Shown here piece after piece: positions 44,623-54,401 of a stretch of 64,000 nt of DNA. The notes below the pieces were generated by a model that saw nothing but the letters and a program-made list of their open reading frames with translations, searched no databases and was not told where the DNA came from. Where the stretch lies: NCBI GenBank assembly GCA_964590225.1, contig CAZPWS010000008.1, positions 1 through 64,000 on the forward strand, written 5' to 3'. This DNA is from JAEUSG01 sp964590225. GTDB lineage: Bacteria; Fibrobacterota; OXYB2-FULL-49-7; JAEUSG01. Each line of letters starts with the position of its first letter. The first letter of the stretch is position 1. A program made the position numbers and the translations under genes.

Positions 44623-47600
44623 ATGATGCGATTTAACCCACGACTTTTATTACTGTCATTTACTTGTGCCGCCATATTATGGCCATACTCCCCTTTTGCT
44701 TCACAAGCAGATACTGCTATTACAGATGAAAGTAAACGGTGGCAGCCTTACGCAAGCGTAACGGGTAGGTTAGAGGCGGAGCATGACCGCATTCAGGCAC
44801 AGAGATCGGAGATAAACAAAATCAGAAATGCTCTTGAGGAAATACGGACCGTCCAGCTTTATCCCACAACTTTAACAAACATAACACCCGCACTATCACT
44901 TGAAGTAGAAAAAAAGCTTAAAGAGACTGAACTTTCTATCCAGTCGCTCGAAAGAGAGCTTGGAAATACAAACGCACCGTTATCGGACGCCATAGGAATA
45001 TTGCGACAGCTAATCAACGAAGACAAAGAACCTCAAATGCTCTTTCTTTTAGAACGGGAAAGTCGCGAAAGGGCTCTTCATATAGCAAAACTCAGGCGCA
45101 AGATGAATGATTTATGGGAAGTAGCGGAATCAATTCTCGAAAAACTGATGGCAGCATCTGGAATCACAAAAATCGAAGAGGAGACAGGAACAGGTTTTGA
45201 CTCAGAATTTTTTAAAGTGCTCTACCAGAATCTGGGAATGACTTCCGACCGTTTTTATAGTGTATTAACAGCATACAGAGACTCTCTTGTTGGCAGAATG
45301 GATGATGTCGCCATGAAAACAGCCGCAAGTGCGGAGTTTAAGACTGCGGTTAAGAGGTTTGAACAAGGAAATTACGAGGCCGCCTCAAGAGACCTATTAG
45401 ACATAGAAAAGAGATACGGACGGACAATGTCAATGAATGGGGTGTTTTTCTATCTTGGCTTAACTGCCCAAGCAATGAATCGACACAAAGAGGCAATAGC
45501 ATACTTTGCACAGGTCGCCAAAAACAGTCCCTATTACACCAGAAGCTTTGGAGCGACACTTCAATCACTTTATAATGAAGACAAATACTCACGAATTGAC
45601 TTTATGTTCGAAAAGTTTCAGAACGAACTTTCGCAGGAAGAAAACCTGAATCCCATTTTCCTAACCGTTGCACAAGCATATTACGAGCTTGGCAGAGACA
45701 AGGCAATAATCGACCTTGCAGCAAGAGCTAAAAAAGGAAAACCTGGCTATACTGGTCTACTGTTTGTGCTTGGACAATCGTATGTCCGCCAAAAGGATTT
45801 CTCAACAGCCATGGCCCTTTTCCGAACGGTACTTGAGAACGGGGCAATTGATAATATCGATAAGCCCTTCTTAAAAAGAACGCAGCTTTCAATTGCCCAT
45901 ATTGACTATGAGGATAAAAAATACCGGCAATCACTTCCTGCATACATATCACTACTGAATGATCCGGAATATTTCACCGAAGCTATGCACGGAACAGCAT
46001 GGTCATTCATGAACATTGGACAAAAAGAAAAGGCTATAATTGCTTTTAAAAAAATAATCAATCAGTCTCCTCACGAGCCGCTTGGATGCGAGGCGCTCCT
46101 GACTCTCGGAAAACTCAATTTGCTTGAAGCGCAGCAACGCCTGCAACAGCTAAAAGATGCCGAAACGGATATAAAACGGATTGCAAAAATCAGAGAGAAC
46201 CTCGAAAACCGCCTTAGGTCCGGAGATATAGACCAGTCACGGTACAAAAGCGCAACAAAACGACTCGAAAAAACAGCTTCATCCATAAGTTCCATTGACA
46301 TAAGCAGCTATGAAAAAGTGGACTCGCTTTACAGAAGAGCACTCGAAAGCGCCGATTTATTGATAAAAGTTTACTCGACGGGAACCTTCCTTCCAAATCC
46401 GCAAAAAAACATGCGAGAAGATTTATTGTATCGCGTACATAATCTGCACGAAAAGTCCCAGTCGGGCATGAAAAGCAGTCAAGATAAGATCGCCAGAAGA
46501 ATAGAAAGCATAGACAACAGGAGAGCAAAAATTATTGACCTTGTAATAAAGGCCCGCATGTTCAGAGCAACTATGCTGCTTGAACGACGCGAATGGATCC
46601 CTTTTTACGCATCGCAAATTGAGCGGACAATAAAGGACGAACACGCATCAATAAATAGCAACAAATCAATATCGTTAGAAGAAAAAAGAAAAATGATAGC
46701 ACAAAGAACCCGCTCTCTGAATAGCCTTATAAACGCCCTTGAAAGAGAGCGAAATAGATCAACAAGAACAATGATGGATGAGCTTGCACGCATACATTCC
46801 CATGTCCTCGACGACGAACAGGAAGCCTTTGTGCTATATCACAAAGCAGAAGCCGAATATTCGATTGCGCAAGAGGACTATTTAAGACGCGAAGCTGAAT
46901 ACGAAAAAGCAATGGACGAATACCGTCTTAAAAAAAGCGATCAGACTAAAGCGGGAAATGCTGTCCCACTCGCAAAGCCTAAGGCACCATCACTAAACTA
47001 CACTCCTTCAAGGGCACTTCATGAACAACTTCTATTACGCCATCCCGAAAGCGAATACGCAGATGCCTCACTATACAGTCTCCTGTTTCAACATATAGAG
47101 GAAGGGGATAGAAATAAGGCAGTGCAGTATGGAGAGGAACTAACAAAAAAATTCCCCAATAGCCAATACGCTCCACAGACAAACCTTTTACTCGGAGAAA
47201 TATATTTCGACTCAAGCCGACTCGACAAAGCCCTGAGCAAATATGAAGCGGTACTGAAATTTCCTGGCAGTAGATGGTTTAGTACCGCCGTATATAAGAT
47301 GGGGTGGACTTACTACAGATTGTCTGACCTAAAGCGGGCCATAAGTGCTTTTTTTTATCTGATTAAGGAGCAGAACGAATCAACCGATGGCGGTATTGAC
47401 ATGGATGTTATCCGAAAAAGCCTACTCACAAAAGAGGCTATCGATTACATAGCAATCAGTTTCGCAGAAAGTGACTCATCAATTGACGGTACAGATGGAC
47501 TTAAAAAAGCAAGACAATTTGTCAGAAAGATTGACAATAAACTTATAGGCTCCAGAATAATGCACAAGCTTGGGAATGTGTATAAGGACCAGTTCCGGTA

Positions 47601-48144
47601 CAATGAGGCCATAGAAACATTTAAAATGCTAAAAGCCGAATATCCTGAATACCGCGATCTTCCACTTGTCATGAACAGCGTAATTGAGTGTTACGAACAA
47701 AAGGGACAGATACCGGCCGCAAATGAAGGCCGCCGACAACTATTTCTTCAGTACAATAAAAAGTCGGCATGGGCACAATCTGTTAGAGATTCGAGTGCCA
47801 TTAAAACCGGAGATTCTCTTTCTGAAATCGCTCTGCTGGATGCGGCAAGCTACACATACTCTCTTGCTCTTGAAAAAAAGAGTACCAATTTATACCGACA
47901 GGCTGTTGACTACTACTGGGACTACATTAAAACATATCCTGAAAAAGAAAAGGCGGGTGATTGCCATTATACCATTGCCGAAATACTTTTTGGAGAAGGA
48001 AACTATCTCGAAGCAGCACAGCAGTATATGGAAGTTTCAAAAAAGTACAGGGGCTCACGCTATAAGGAAACCGCTGCAATGAACGCAATTGTAGCTGCCC
48101 AACAATTGCTAAAACAGGAAGAAGCAACCAGGGGGCAGAGATGA
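44623..48144 (+). CDS. Large exported TPR/coiled-coil protein
   Basis: Protein of 1173 residues with a signal peptide (about 1-26), an N-terminal coiled coil (about 45-115), a long row of TPR units (about 240-510), a second charged coiled coil (about 600-790, e.g. 'RREAEYEKAMDEYRLKKSDQ') and further TPRs (about 800-1170; 'ALSKYEAVLKFPGSRW'). It looks like a periplasmic scaffold. Size and plan resemble AgmU/GltD-like proteins of myxobacterial gliding machines, though I cannot test homology. The ATG of the next gene overlaps its stop by 4 nt. Confidence 0.8.
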   Translation: MMRFNPRLLLLSFTCAAILWPYSPFASQADTAITDESKRWQPYASVTGRLEAEHDRIQAQRSEINKIRNALEEIRTVQLYPTTLTNITPALSLEVEKKLKETELSIQSLERELGNTNAPLSDAIGILRQLINEDKEPQMLFLLERESRERALHIAKLRRKMNDLWEVAESILEKLMAASGITKIEEETGTGFDSEFFKVLYQNLGMTSDRFYSVLTAYRDSLVGRMDDVAMKTAASAEFKTAVKRFEQGNYEAASRDLLDIEKRYGRTMSMNGVFFYLGLTAQAMNRHKEAIAYFAQVAKNSPYYTRSFGATLQSLYNEDKYSRIDFMFEKFQNELSQEENLNPIFLTVAQAYYELGRDKAIIDLAARAKKGKPGYTGLLFVLGQSYVRQKDFSTAMALFRTVLENGAIDNIDKPFLKRTQLSIAHIDYEDKKYRQSLPAYISLLNDPEYFTEAMHGTAWSFMNIGQKEKAIIAFKKIINQSPHEPLGCEALLTLGKLNLLEAQQRLQQLKDAETDIKRIAKIRENLENRLRSGDIDQSRYKSATKRLEKTASSISSIDISSYEKVDSLYRRALESADLLIKVYSTGTFLPNPQKNMREDLLYRVHNLHEKSQSGMKSSQDKIARRIESIDNRRAKIIDLVIKARMFRATMLLERREWIPFYASQIERTIKDEHASINSNKSISLEEKRKMIAQRTRSLNSLINALERERNRSTRTMMDELARIHSHVLDDEQEAFVLYHKAEAEYSIAQEDYLRREAEYEKAMDEYRLKKSDQTKAGNAVPLAKPKAPSLNYTPSRALHEQLLLRHPESEYADASLYSLLFQHIEEGDRNKAVQYGEELTKKFPNSQYAPQTNLLLGEIYFDSSRLDKALSKYEAVLKFPGSRWFSTAVYKMGWTYYRLSDLKRAISAFFYLIKEQNESTDGGIDMDVIRKSLLTKEAIDYIAISFAESDSSIDGTDGLKKARQFVRKIDNKLIGSRIMHKLGNVYKDQFRYNEAIETFKMLKAEYPEYRDLPLVMNSVIECYEQKGQIPAANEGRRQLFLQYNKKSAWAQSVRDSSAIKTGDSLSEIALLDAASYTYSLALEKKSTNLYRQAVDYYWDYIKTYPEKEKAGDCHYTIAEILFGEGNYLEAAQQYMEVSKKYRGSRYKETAAMNAIVAAQQLLKQEEATRGQR

Positions 48145-51110
48145 AACTTATGCTTCTCTTACTCGCAGCCTCTATGTTTCTCATTAGCGCCTGCGCATCA
48201 ACAGGTAGCTCAACTACTTCCACTCCAAAAGCGCCGCACCAAATAATCAGCAGAGACTATGATAAACCGATTGATTCGATTGGAAACCGAATTGACTCTC
48301 CAAAAAAACTTCTTGACACATCCTCTATTAGCAAGCTTTCGACAGCCACACGACTCCTGTTATCTACCATCGATAACTATGTAGAAGTGGCGCCGGAAAG
48401 CAAGCGAATCCCTGAAGTAATGATATTAAAGGGCCACACATACTACAATAACAGACTATTCAACGAGGCACGAATGGCTTACCTAAAAATCATCGATAGT
48501 CACAATAGCGCCCGCGAAATGCCAGAAGCAATAAAAATGACCGCCCAATCCTACTATGAGGAGAAAAAGTTTACAGAAGCGCAAGAATGGTACCGCAAAC
48601 TTAAGGATGTGGCTTTAACTGGAACCGAAAAAGAGGAGGCTTCAGTGCGTTTGTCGGAGGCCTATTTCCGGCAGGGTGAAGCCCTTAAAACTTCCGGCAA
48701 CGGGGCACTGGCAATAGCAGAGTTTGAAAGAATAGTCATCGAATTTCCAAGTTCTGCCATCGCCGACGCTGCCCTCTATAATATTGGGCTTATTCGGGAT
48801 GAACGCAAAGAATGGACGCAGGCGCTTCTTTCGTTTAACAAACTGATTGCTAACTATCCAAAGTCAACTTATGTGGAACAGTCTTTCTTCCGTATTGCAA
48901 AAGATTACGAGCAAATAAACAACTGGTCAAGAGCAGCGGCCACCTATCTCGAAGCGATCCAGCGTTTTCCTGCTTCTTCACAAATAAAGGACGCGGTATA
49001 TAATGCCGCTCTCGCATACGAAAAGGCGGAAGATTACCCGGCTTCAGCCAAGCTATTTGAAAAATATGCCGCAGAATGGCCAGCCGATAAAGAGGCGCCT
49101 GATGTCCTGTTTAAGGCCGGCGAACTCTACGGTAAAATTGAGGACTGGACAAATGTTGAACGGATAAACAGCCTGTTCAGCAAGCGGTACGGAAACGACA
49201 AAGAACGCGTTGTTATGGCAATTTGCATGGCTGGTGTCGCTTCCTATATGCAAAAAAAATACGATCAGGCTATTATCGAATTCGAAAGGGCGGTGACAAC
49301 AGGCAAAAAAGCTGGCCTTGATATAAAGGCTAATTCATATTATGCAGCCAAAGCACAGTTTACCATCGGCGAAATAAGACAATTCCAGGCGGAACAAATC
49401 TCCCTCTCTACGGCAAACTACGCAGCCAATCTAAAAACACGCATCAAATTAACGGAGGAAGCGGTCTCCGCCTATACAAGAGTAAGCCATTACAAGCTAA
49501 TGGAATGGACAGTTAAGGCTATCTATAAAATTGGTGAAACATATGAACAATTTGGAGTCGCCCTATTTAAAAGAGAAAGGCCAGCCAATCTCTCTCTAAA
49601 AAAGCTGCTCGAACTTGAGGAAGGCATAGCAGCTGCAGTTGAAAAATATTTATCCATAAAGGCACTGGAAGCGCACGAGCAAAATGTAAAATTTGGCATT
49701 CAGTATCAATACGAGGATGAATGGATAAAAAAATCAAGACAACAGCTAACTAAACTCCCTTTCCTAACTGCCAGAAATTATACCAACCTGATCAGAATAG
49801 CGTCTTCCGGTCAGGATAAGGAGATCGGTGGCAGCGCAATGAAACAGATTCAGAAAAAGCTTGAAACACTGCAACTGATTGCCCCATTTCAGGACAAAGC
49901 GATTGCTCTCTCTCTTAAGACACTCGAAATGAGCGCAAAATACACTATTGAGGACAAGTATAAACTTGACGCATCTGCCGAAGTAACAAAGCTTTCGTTT
50001 GAGGTAGGAGCCACATACGCTGAAATTGTTTCGCTTGCACGAAGCGCGCCCATCCCTCCATCATACGATAGATACAAAAAATTCTTTTACAAAGTTCATC
50101 TTCTCGGTGAGGGGCTCGTTGAATATGAAAATCTTGCTATCACTTCACTATATAAAAATATCAAAATTGGTGAAGCTTACTCTATCAAGGATGAATGGAT
50201 ACGAAAATCGAAGGAAAAGATTGCGGAAGTATTGTTTACAAGAAGCATGTGCTATGAAATACTATCGAACGAGGCATTAAAGAATCCTCCTATTCCGGAA
50301 GGAGTATCGGATGTTGAAGCCGAGGAATATCAGCTCCAATTTGAGGAGTTAGGCTACAAATTGCAAGACGAAGCTCTATCAATTTATCGTGATATTTATG
50401 ATAAAGGAAAGGAATTTGTAACAACCGGCCCATACTTAGATGCTGCTTATACACGCCTTTTCGCAAAAAATCCCAGGGAAGTAGGCGAACAGGTTGTACG
50501 AGATACATTGATTACTATTCGCACTGATAAAGAGTGGTTTTATAGTTCTACTTTCAGCGAAGGCTGGTGGAAAACCGACTTTTCGGATACTGCATGGATA
50601 ACATCTGTTAAAGGCGTGGGGCAGGATTCGATAGTTCCAACCGGCTTCTCCGAGATTGTAAACCCAATATGGGGTAGCGATACCGTTAATGGGAGCCATA
50701 AACTGAGAGAAAAAATATATTTGAGGAAATATTTCCGATCAGCAGTTACCCCCACCAGGGCAACATTAGAATTTGCCGCGCCCGGCCCTTGTGAAATATG
50801 GCTTAATGGAGAAAGAGTTTTTACCGACACACTGCCAGGAGCAATCGGCTGGTACCGTGCCAAAAAAATCAGCTCTGTAGCAAAGCATTTTAACGCAGGT
50901 AAAAACTGCTTGGCCATTATGGTCACTAGCAGTTTCCCCAATATCAGGAAGTTCTTTCTTCTGCTTTCGTACGAAGACAAGGTTACAGAGACGCTGCCCA
51001 AATTGCCTTCTACCGGAAAAATTATCTCAAGGTCGGAATTAATGAAAATTAAGTACATTTATCCTGTTATTCCCAATTTTGAACATGATAAAAACCTATT
51101 TGAGAACTGA
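48141..51110 (+). CDS. Large TPR lipoprotein with C-terminal sugar-binding-like domain
   Basis: Predicted lipoprotein of 989 residues: lipobox 'LISAC' with Cys18, a serine/threonine-rich linker, and TPR units from about 85 to 420 ('ALLSFNKLIANYPKSTYVEQ' is typical). A helical middle follows, with a repeated phrase 'YEDEWIKKSRQQL' and 'IKDEWIRKSKEKI'. Residues about 805-965 form a beta-rich galactose-binding-like module ('EGWWKTDFSDTAWITS', 'LRKYFRSAV', 'CEIWLNGERVF') like those in glycosidases. The fusion of TPR lipoprotein with such a module is unusual. It overlaps the upstream TPR gene by 4 nt. Confidence 0.82.
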   Translation: MKLMLLLLAASMFLISACASTGSSTTSTPKAPHQIISRDYDKPIDSIGNRIDSPKKLLDTSSISKLSTATRLLLSTIDNYVEVAPESKRIPEVMILKGHTYYNNRLFNEARMAYLKIIDSHNSAREMPEAIKMTAQSYYEEKKFTEAQEWYRKLKDVALTGTEKEEASVRLSEAYFRQGEALKTSGNGALAIAEFERIVIEFPSSAIADAALYNIGLIRDERKEWTQALLSFNKLIANYPKSTYVEQSFFRIAKDYEQINNWSRAAATYLEAIQRFPASSQIKDAVYNAALAYEKAEDYPASAKLFEKYAAEWPADKEAPDVLFKAGELYGKIEDWTNVERINSLFSKRYGNDKERVVMAICMAGVASYMQKKYDQAIIEFERAVTTGKKAGLDIKANSYYAAKAQFTIGEIRQFQAEQISLSTANYAANLKTRIKLTEEAVSAYTRVSHYKLMEWTVKAIYKIGETYEQFGVALFKRERPANLSLKKLLELEEGIAAAVEKYLSIKALEAHEQNVKFGIQYQYEDEWIKKSRQQLTKLPFLTARNYTNLIRIASSGQDKEIGGSAMKQIQKKLETLQLIAPFQDKAIALSLKTLEMSAKYTIEDKYKLDASAEVTKLSFEVGATYAEIVSLARSAPIPPSYDRYKKFFYKVHLLGEGLVEYENLAITSLYKNIKIGEAYSIKDEWIRKSKEKIAEVLFTRSMCYEILSNEALKNPPIPEGVSDVEAEEYQLQFEELGYKLQDEALSIYRDIYDKGKEFVTTGPYLDAAYTRLFAKNPREVGEQVVRDTLITIRTDKEWFYSSTFSEGWWKTDFSDTAWITSVKGVGQDSIVPTGFSEIVNPIWGSDTVNGSHKLREKIYLRKYFRSAVTPTRATLEFAAPGPCEIWLNGERVFTDTLPGAIGWYRAKKISSVAKHFNAGKNCLAIMVTSSFPNIRKFFLLLSYEDKVTETLPKLPSTGKIISRSELMKIKYIYPVIPNFEHDKNLFEN

Positions 51111-51117
51111 GGTAACA

Positions 51118-51387
51118 ATGAAAAAAACACTATTCCATATTACTCTTACTGCGATAACCCTCTTATTCCCCTTAATAGCACGCGCCGAGGAAACGAAACA
51201 GAATTCAGAAGACTTTGTTATAAAAAAGCCAGGTGAAATAACTTTTACAAGTGGCCTTGTTATTGAGGGGCGCGTTGAAAAACCTCAAGTCTTGCTCATA
51301 TTAACGAAAGAAAAAATTAAAATGCCCCAACTTAACATGAATTCTTCCATGCTGAGATTTGTTGAAGAAGCAGTAAAAATTGAATGA
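51118..51387 (+). CDS. Small exported protein of unknown function
   Basis: Protein of 89 residues with a signal peptide (about 1-22, 'LLFPLIARAEE') and a short body of strands ('GEITFTSGLVIEGRVEKPQV') ending in a helix. The frame is open from 51079 but that part overlaps the TPR lipoprotein gene; ATG 51118 has AGGT just upstream and begins the signal peptide. It lies 7 nt after the lipoprotein stop and 9 nt before tadA, so it belongs to the envelope operon. No family recognised. Confidence 0.7.
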   Translation: MKKTLFHITLTAITLLFPLIARAEETKQNSEDFVIKKPGEITFTSGLVIEGRVEKPQVLLILTKEKIKMPQLNMNSSMLRFVEEAVKIE

Positions 51388-51396
51388 GGATACAGA

Positions 51397-51867
51397 ATGG
51401 TAAACATGGTTGAACGGTTCATGAAAGAGGCATACATTGAAGCAGAAAAAGCCTATATGGCCAATGAGGTTCCAGTGGGTGCGGTTATAGTACATGAGAA
51501 TAGAATTATAGCACGAGGCTACAATAGAACTGAAACGCTCAACGATCCAACTGCTCATGCGGAGATTTTAGCTCTCGGCGCTGCAGCAAATTACCTTGAC
51601 TCGTGGCGTATGGAGGATGCAGCTATATTCATCACTCTCGAGCCGTGCGTAATGTGCATCGGTGCCATACTTAACGCCCGTATCGCAAATATATACTTTG
51701 GCGCTAAGGACCCAAGATTCGGGTCGTGTGGAAGCCGATACGACCTTGTTTCAGATAACCCGTACATACGCGGAGTAAAAGTAGTATCGGGCGTTATGGC
51801 CGCAGAATGTGAATCCATAATTAAAAGCTTTTTTGTTAAACTGCGTGAACAAAAGCTCACAAAATAA
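51397..51867 (+). CDS. tadA: tRNA-specific adenosine deaminase TadA
   Basis: Zinc-dependent deaminase of 156 residues that converts A34 of tRNA-Arg(ACG) to inosine. The active site is complete: 'AHAEILAL' (His and catalytic Glu) and 'PCVMCIGAIL' (two zinc Cys). 'DPRFGSCGS' is also typical of TadA. Its substrate tRNA-Arg(ACG) is encoded at 11.5 kb. GAGGA precedes the ATG; a second ATG at 51406 is possible. It closely follows the envelope operon, so transcription may be shared, and the tRNA-Ser gene begins 17 nt downstream. Confidence 0.95.
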   Translation: MVNMVERFMKEAYIEAEKAYMANEVPVGAVIVHENRIIARGYNRTETLNDPTAHAEILALGAAANYLDSWRMEDAAIFITLEPCVMCIGAILNARIANIYFGAKDPRFGSCGSRYDLVSDNPYIRGVKVVSGVMAAECESIIKSFFVKLREQKLTK

Positions 51868-51884
51868 TGTATATTCGTTTTTCT

Positions 51885-51969
<85 letters not shown>

Positions 51970-51982
51970 TATTTCTTTAAAC

Positions 51983-53158
51983 ATGCAAACCCATACATTA
52001 ACCATCGTTGGAGCAGGGCCTGCAGGTAGTTCTCTTGCCTTTTTTGCAGCATCACTTGGGATAAAAACAACTCTAATAGACAAACAACTATTCCCACGGA
52101 GTAAGCCATGCGGATGCGCCATATCAAAACGCGCAATTGACTTACTAAATGCAACGGGTATTGGCGAATGCCCGTATCTTTCACCAGTTGAATCCGCAGC
52201 TTTTTTCGAAAAGACTAAAAACATTTTTAGCTGCTCTTCGTCTCCTCTATTTTCAGGTAAACGAGAGTTGTTTGACGATTGGCTATGCAAAAAAGCGGTT
52301 AACGCAGGTGCCATCTTTTTACCAGATGAGAACGCTATAAAGTACTATCATACAGATACGCAGATCACGCTTATTACAAATAAAAGAACCATAAACAGTA
52401 CATGGCTTGCTGTTGCTACCGGCTGCTTGGATACCTTTTCGTTAAGAAATGGCTTTTTAAAACCCAAATCAATAGCCGCAATAAGCCAAGAACTTTCCCT
52501 ACCTTTAAATGGCCAGCCCAACAGCACAACATTAGATACAACCCGTTTTGATTTTGGGGTGGTTGACAATGGCTATGCATGGTGTTTTCCTAAGGCCGAA
52601 TCACTGTCTGTCGGCATTCTAACCATTTGCAAGGGAGTAAACCTGCGTTCCGCTCTTGATAGCTATAAAAAAACTATTGGAATTGATACTCTTAACATAT
52701 TAAGAACAGCTGGACACCCCATTCCATGTAAACAGGCAAAACAACTTTGCAATAAGAATGTCTTCCTTGTTGGGGATGCCGCCGGCTTTGCCGATCCTCT
52801 CACATTTGAGGGTATCTATTATGCTATACTGAGCTCAAAACTTTTATCGCGCGCACTGCATTCAAAATGCAAAGCGGGAACAAATCCCAACAGAGAATAT
52901 CATAAAACGATAAAACAAGAGATTACCGGCGAATTACGGACTGCATCCATCCTCTCCAATATAATTTACAGAAGCGACTTTGTCAGGTATTTGTTGTTCA
53001 ACAAGTTTGGCAAACAGATGGGCAGTATAGTATCAGATATATTTGAAGGCAAAAGAAAATATAAAACAGAGTTTTTTTGCCTAAAAAACTGGTTCCGATT
53101 CATTGTATTATTATTAACCTTGCACTACAAACGACTCCTCCGCTCGATTCCATTTTAA
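51983..53158 (+). CDS. FAD-dependent oxidoreductase (geranylgeranyl-reductase-like)
   Basis: Flavoprotein of 391 residues. The N-terminal FAD motif is 'TIVGAGPAGSSLAFFAASLG', followed by 'SKPCGCAISKRAIDLL' and the second FAD motif 'VGDAAGFADPLTFEGIYYAI', the pattern of the geranylgeranyl reductase/PHBH-like branch. Members reduce prenyl chains or hydroxylate aromatic substrates; the substrate here is open. It starts 13 nt after the tRNA-Ser gene. Its last 59 nt overlap the convergent propeller gene, an unusually long tail-to-tail overlap. Confidence 0.87.
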   Translation: MQTHTLTIVGAGPAGSSLAFFAASLGIKTTLIDKQLFPRSKPCGCAISKRAIDLLNATGIGECPYLSPVESAAFFEKTKNIFSCSSSPLFSGKRELFDDWLCKKAVNAGAIFLPDENAIKYYHTDTQITLITNKRTINSTWLAVATGCLDTFSLRNGFLKPKSIAAISQELSLPLNGQPNSTTLDTTRFDFGVVDNGYAWCFPKAESLSVGILTICKGVNLRSALDSYKKTIGIDTLNILRTAGHPIPCKQAKQLCNKNVFLVGDAAGFADPLTFEGIYYAILSSKLLSRALHSKCKAGTNPNREYHKTIKQEITGELRTASILSNIIYRSDFVRYLLFNKFGKQMGSIVSDIFEGKRKYKTEFFCLKNWFRFIVLLLTLHYKRLLRSIPF

Positions 53159-54401
53159 CAACAAAAACACCGGAGGAATTAGTATTAAATGGTATCGTCA
53201 AAGAACCATTGCCAGATTCTGTTGTGTAAACATTTTGAAGCAATGTAATCCGTTGCCCCAATAAGTTGCTTATAGAAAATTGGAGCGAAGAAACCGGCTT
53301 TGCAACATAACTTAACATTATCGACCTGTTTCCCAAATATACAGCCTTTAGTTGACTATAATTACTTCCGATTTTTAAAAAAGTCGTAGAGCCAAAAGCT
53401 ACGGTTGGTGGATTATAAAAACGCCCCTTCATAATTAAGCCGCTATCGCCTACCATCCACATATTATTTGGATCGACCACACATATCGCCCTGTACCACG
53501 GACCGTTAAGTGAACTTGAATGTCGTGGGAATCGTTTTGTCCAACTAATACCGCCGTCCGCAGTAGAGAGCACAACTCCCCTCTCTCCAACCACAACCGC
53601 CCGCACGGAATCGGCATATTTAACATCTTCTAACCAACTATAATCGTTTATCCGTGCAGATCCCCAACTCACCCCCCCATTATCCGTTCGGATAATATGG
53701 CCATATCGTCCCACAGCTAATCCATTTGTAGCAGATACAAAAGCTGCGTTATTAACATAACCATTCGACCCCTGAAACTGTGCGTCCGCAATTCCCATAA
53801 AAGAAACAGCGCCATTCCAAGTAGAACCGGATGATCCGGATTTGACCAAATAATTATAGCCACATGAGTAAAGGTTTATTCCATCAAGCGTGTGCACTGT
53901 TCGTAGCGCATAAGGACCAGTTACAGCAGTTGAATCCCAACTATTGCCTCCATTTCTTGTTCGATAAATTACAGCGCCGTATGTGCTATATGGAAGCCGC
54001 CTTGCCGCGCCAACCGCCCAGCCCGTATCCCTGTTCCAGAAATAGATACCGGTAAGCCAGCCTGAACGATAATAGTTTTGTATCCATGTTCGCGCCGTAT
54101 CGGAAGTTTTATAAATTCTACCACTTCCAGTACATAAGTATCCAGTTGAACAATTTACAAAATGCATTCCGTATATAGTATCACTTGAAACAAATGTACT
54201 TATAGACCAACTACTACCACCATTACCTGTTTTGTAGATTATTCCACCATTACCATAAGCATAACCATTTAGGGTATCCACAAAATGAACACCCCATAAA
54301 GTTCGTGTACCCTTATTTTGCTGAACCCATATTATGGAATCTGAAACGGAGGCAACGGTTAAAGAAATTAGCAGAAGAACAAATGACAAATATCGCATCA
54401 A
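53100..54401 (-). CDS. Secreted YCF48-like beta-propeller protein with sorting-type C-terminus
   Basis: Exported protein of 433 residues: signal peptide (about 1-17), then repeats of a BNR/YCF48 kind with 'IYKTGNGGSSWS', 'IYRTRNGGNSWD', 'IIRTDNGGVSWG' and 'VLSTADGGISWT', each a propeller blade. The last 80 residues are a beta domain ('SISNLLGQRITLLQNVYT', 'NSSGVFVVKMES') that looks like a short type IX sorting domain. Despite the family name there is no link to photosystem II. The ATG overlaps the stop of the ABC-F gene by 4 nt. Function unknown; surface binding is likely. Confidence 0.82.
   Translation of the reverse strand: MMRYLSFVLLLISLTVASVSDSIIWVQQNKGTRTLWGVHFVDTLNGYAYGNGGIIYKTGNGGSSWSISTFVSSDTIYGMHFVNCSTGYLCTGSGRIYKTSDTARTWIQNYYRSGWLTGIYFWNRDTGWAVGAARRLPYSTYGAVIYRTRNGGNSWDSTAVTGPYALRTVHTLDGINLYSCGYNYLVKSGSSGSTWNGAVSFMGIADAQFQGSNGYVNNAAFVSATNGLAVGRYGHIIRTDNGGVSWGSARINDYSWLEDVKYADSVRAVVVGERGVVLSTADGGISWTKRFPRHSSSLNGPWYRAICVVDPNNMWMVGDSGLIMKGRFYNPPTVAFGSTTFLKIGSNYSQLKAVYLGNRSIMLSYVAKPVSSLQFSISNLLGQRITLLQNVYTTESGNGSLTIPFNTNSSGVFVVKMESSGGVVCSARLIIIQ

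Noticed and set aside
53100..54401. Photosystem II assembly factor
   Set aside because: YCF48-like repeats occur widely in secreted bacterial propellers; nothing photosynthetic is present and the protein has a signal peptide and sorting-type C-terminus.
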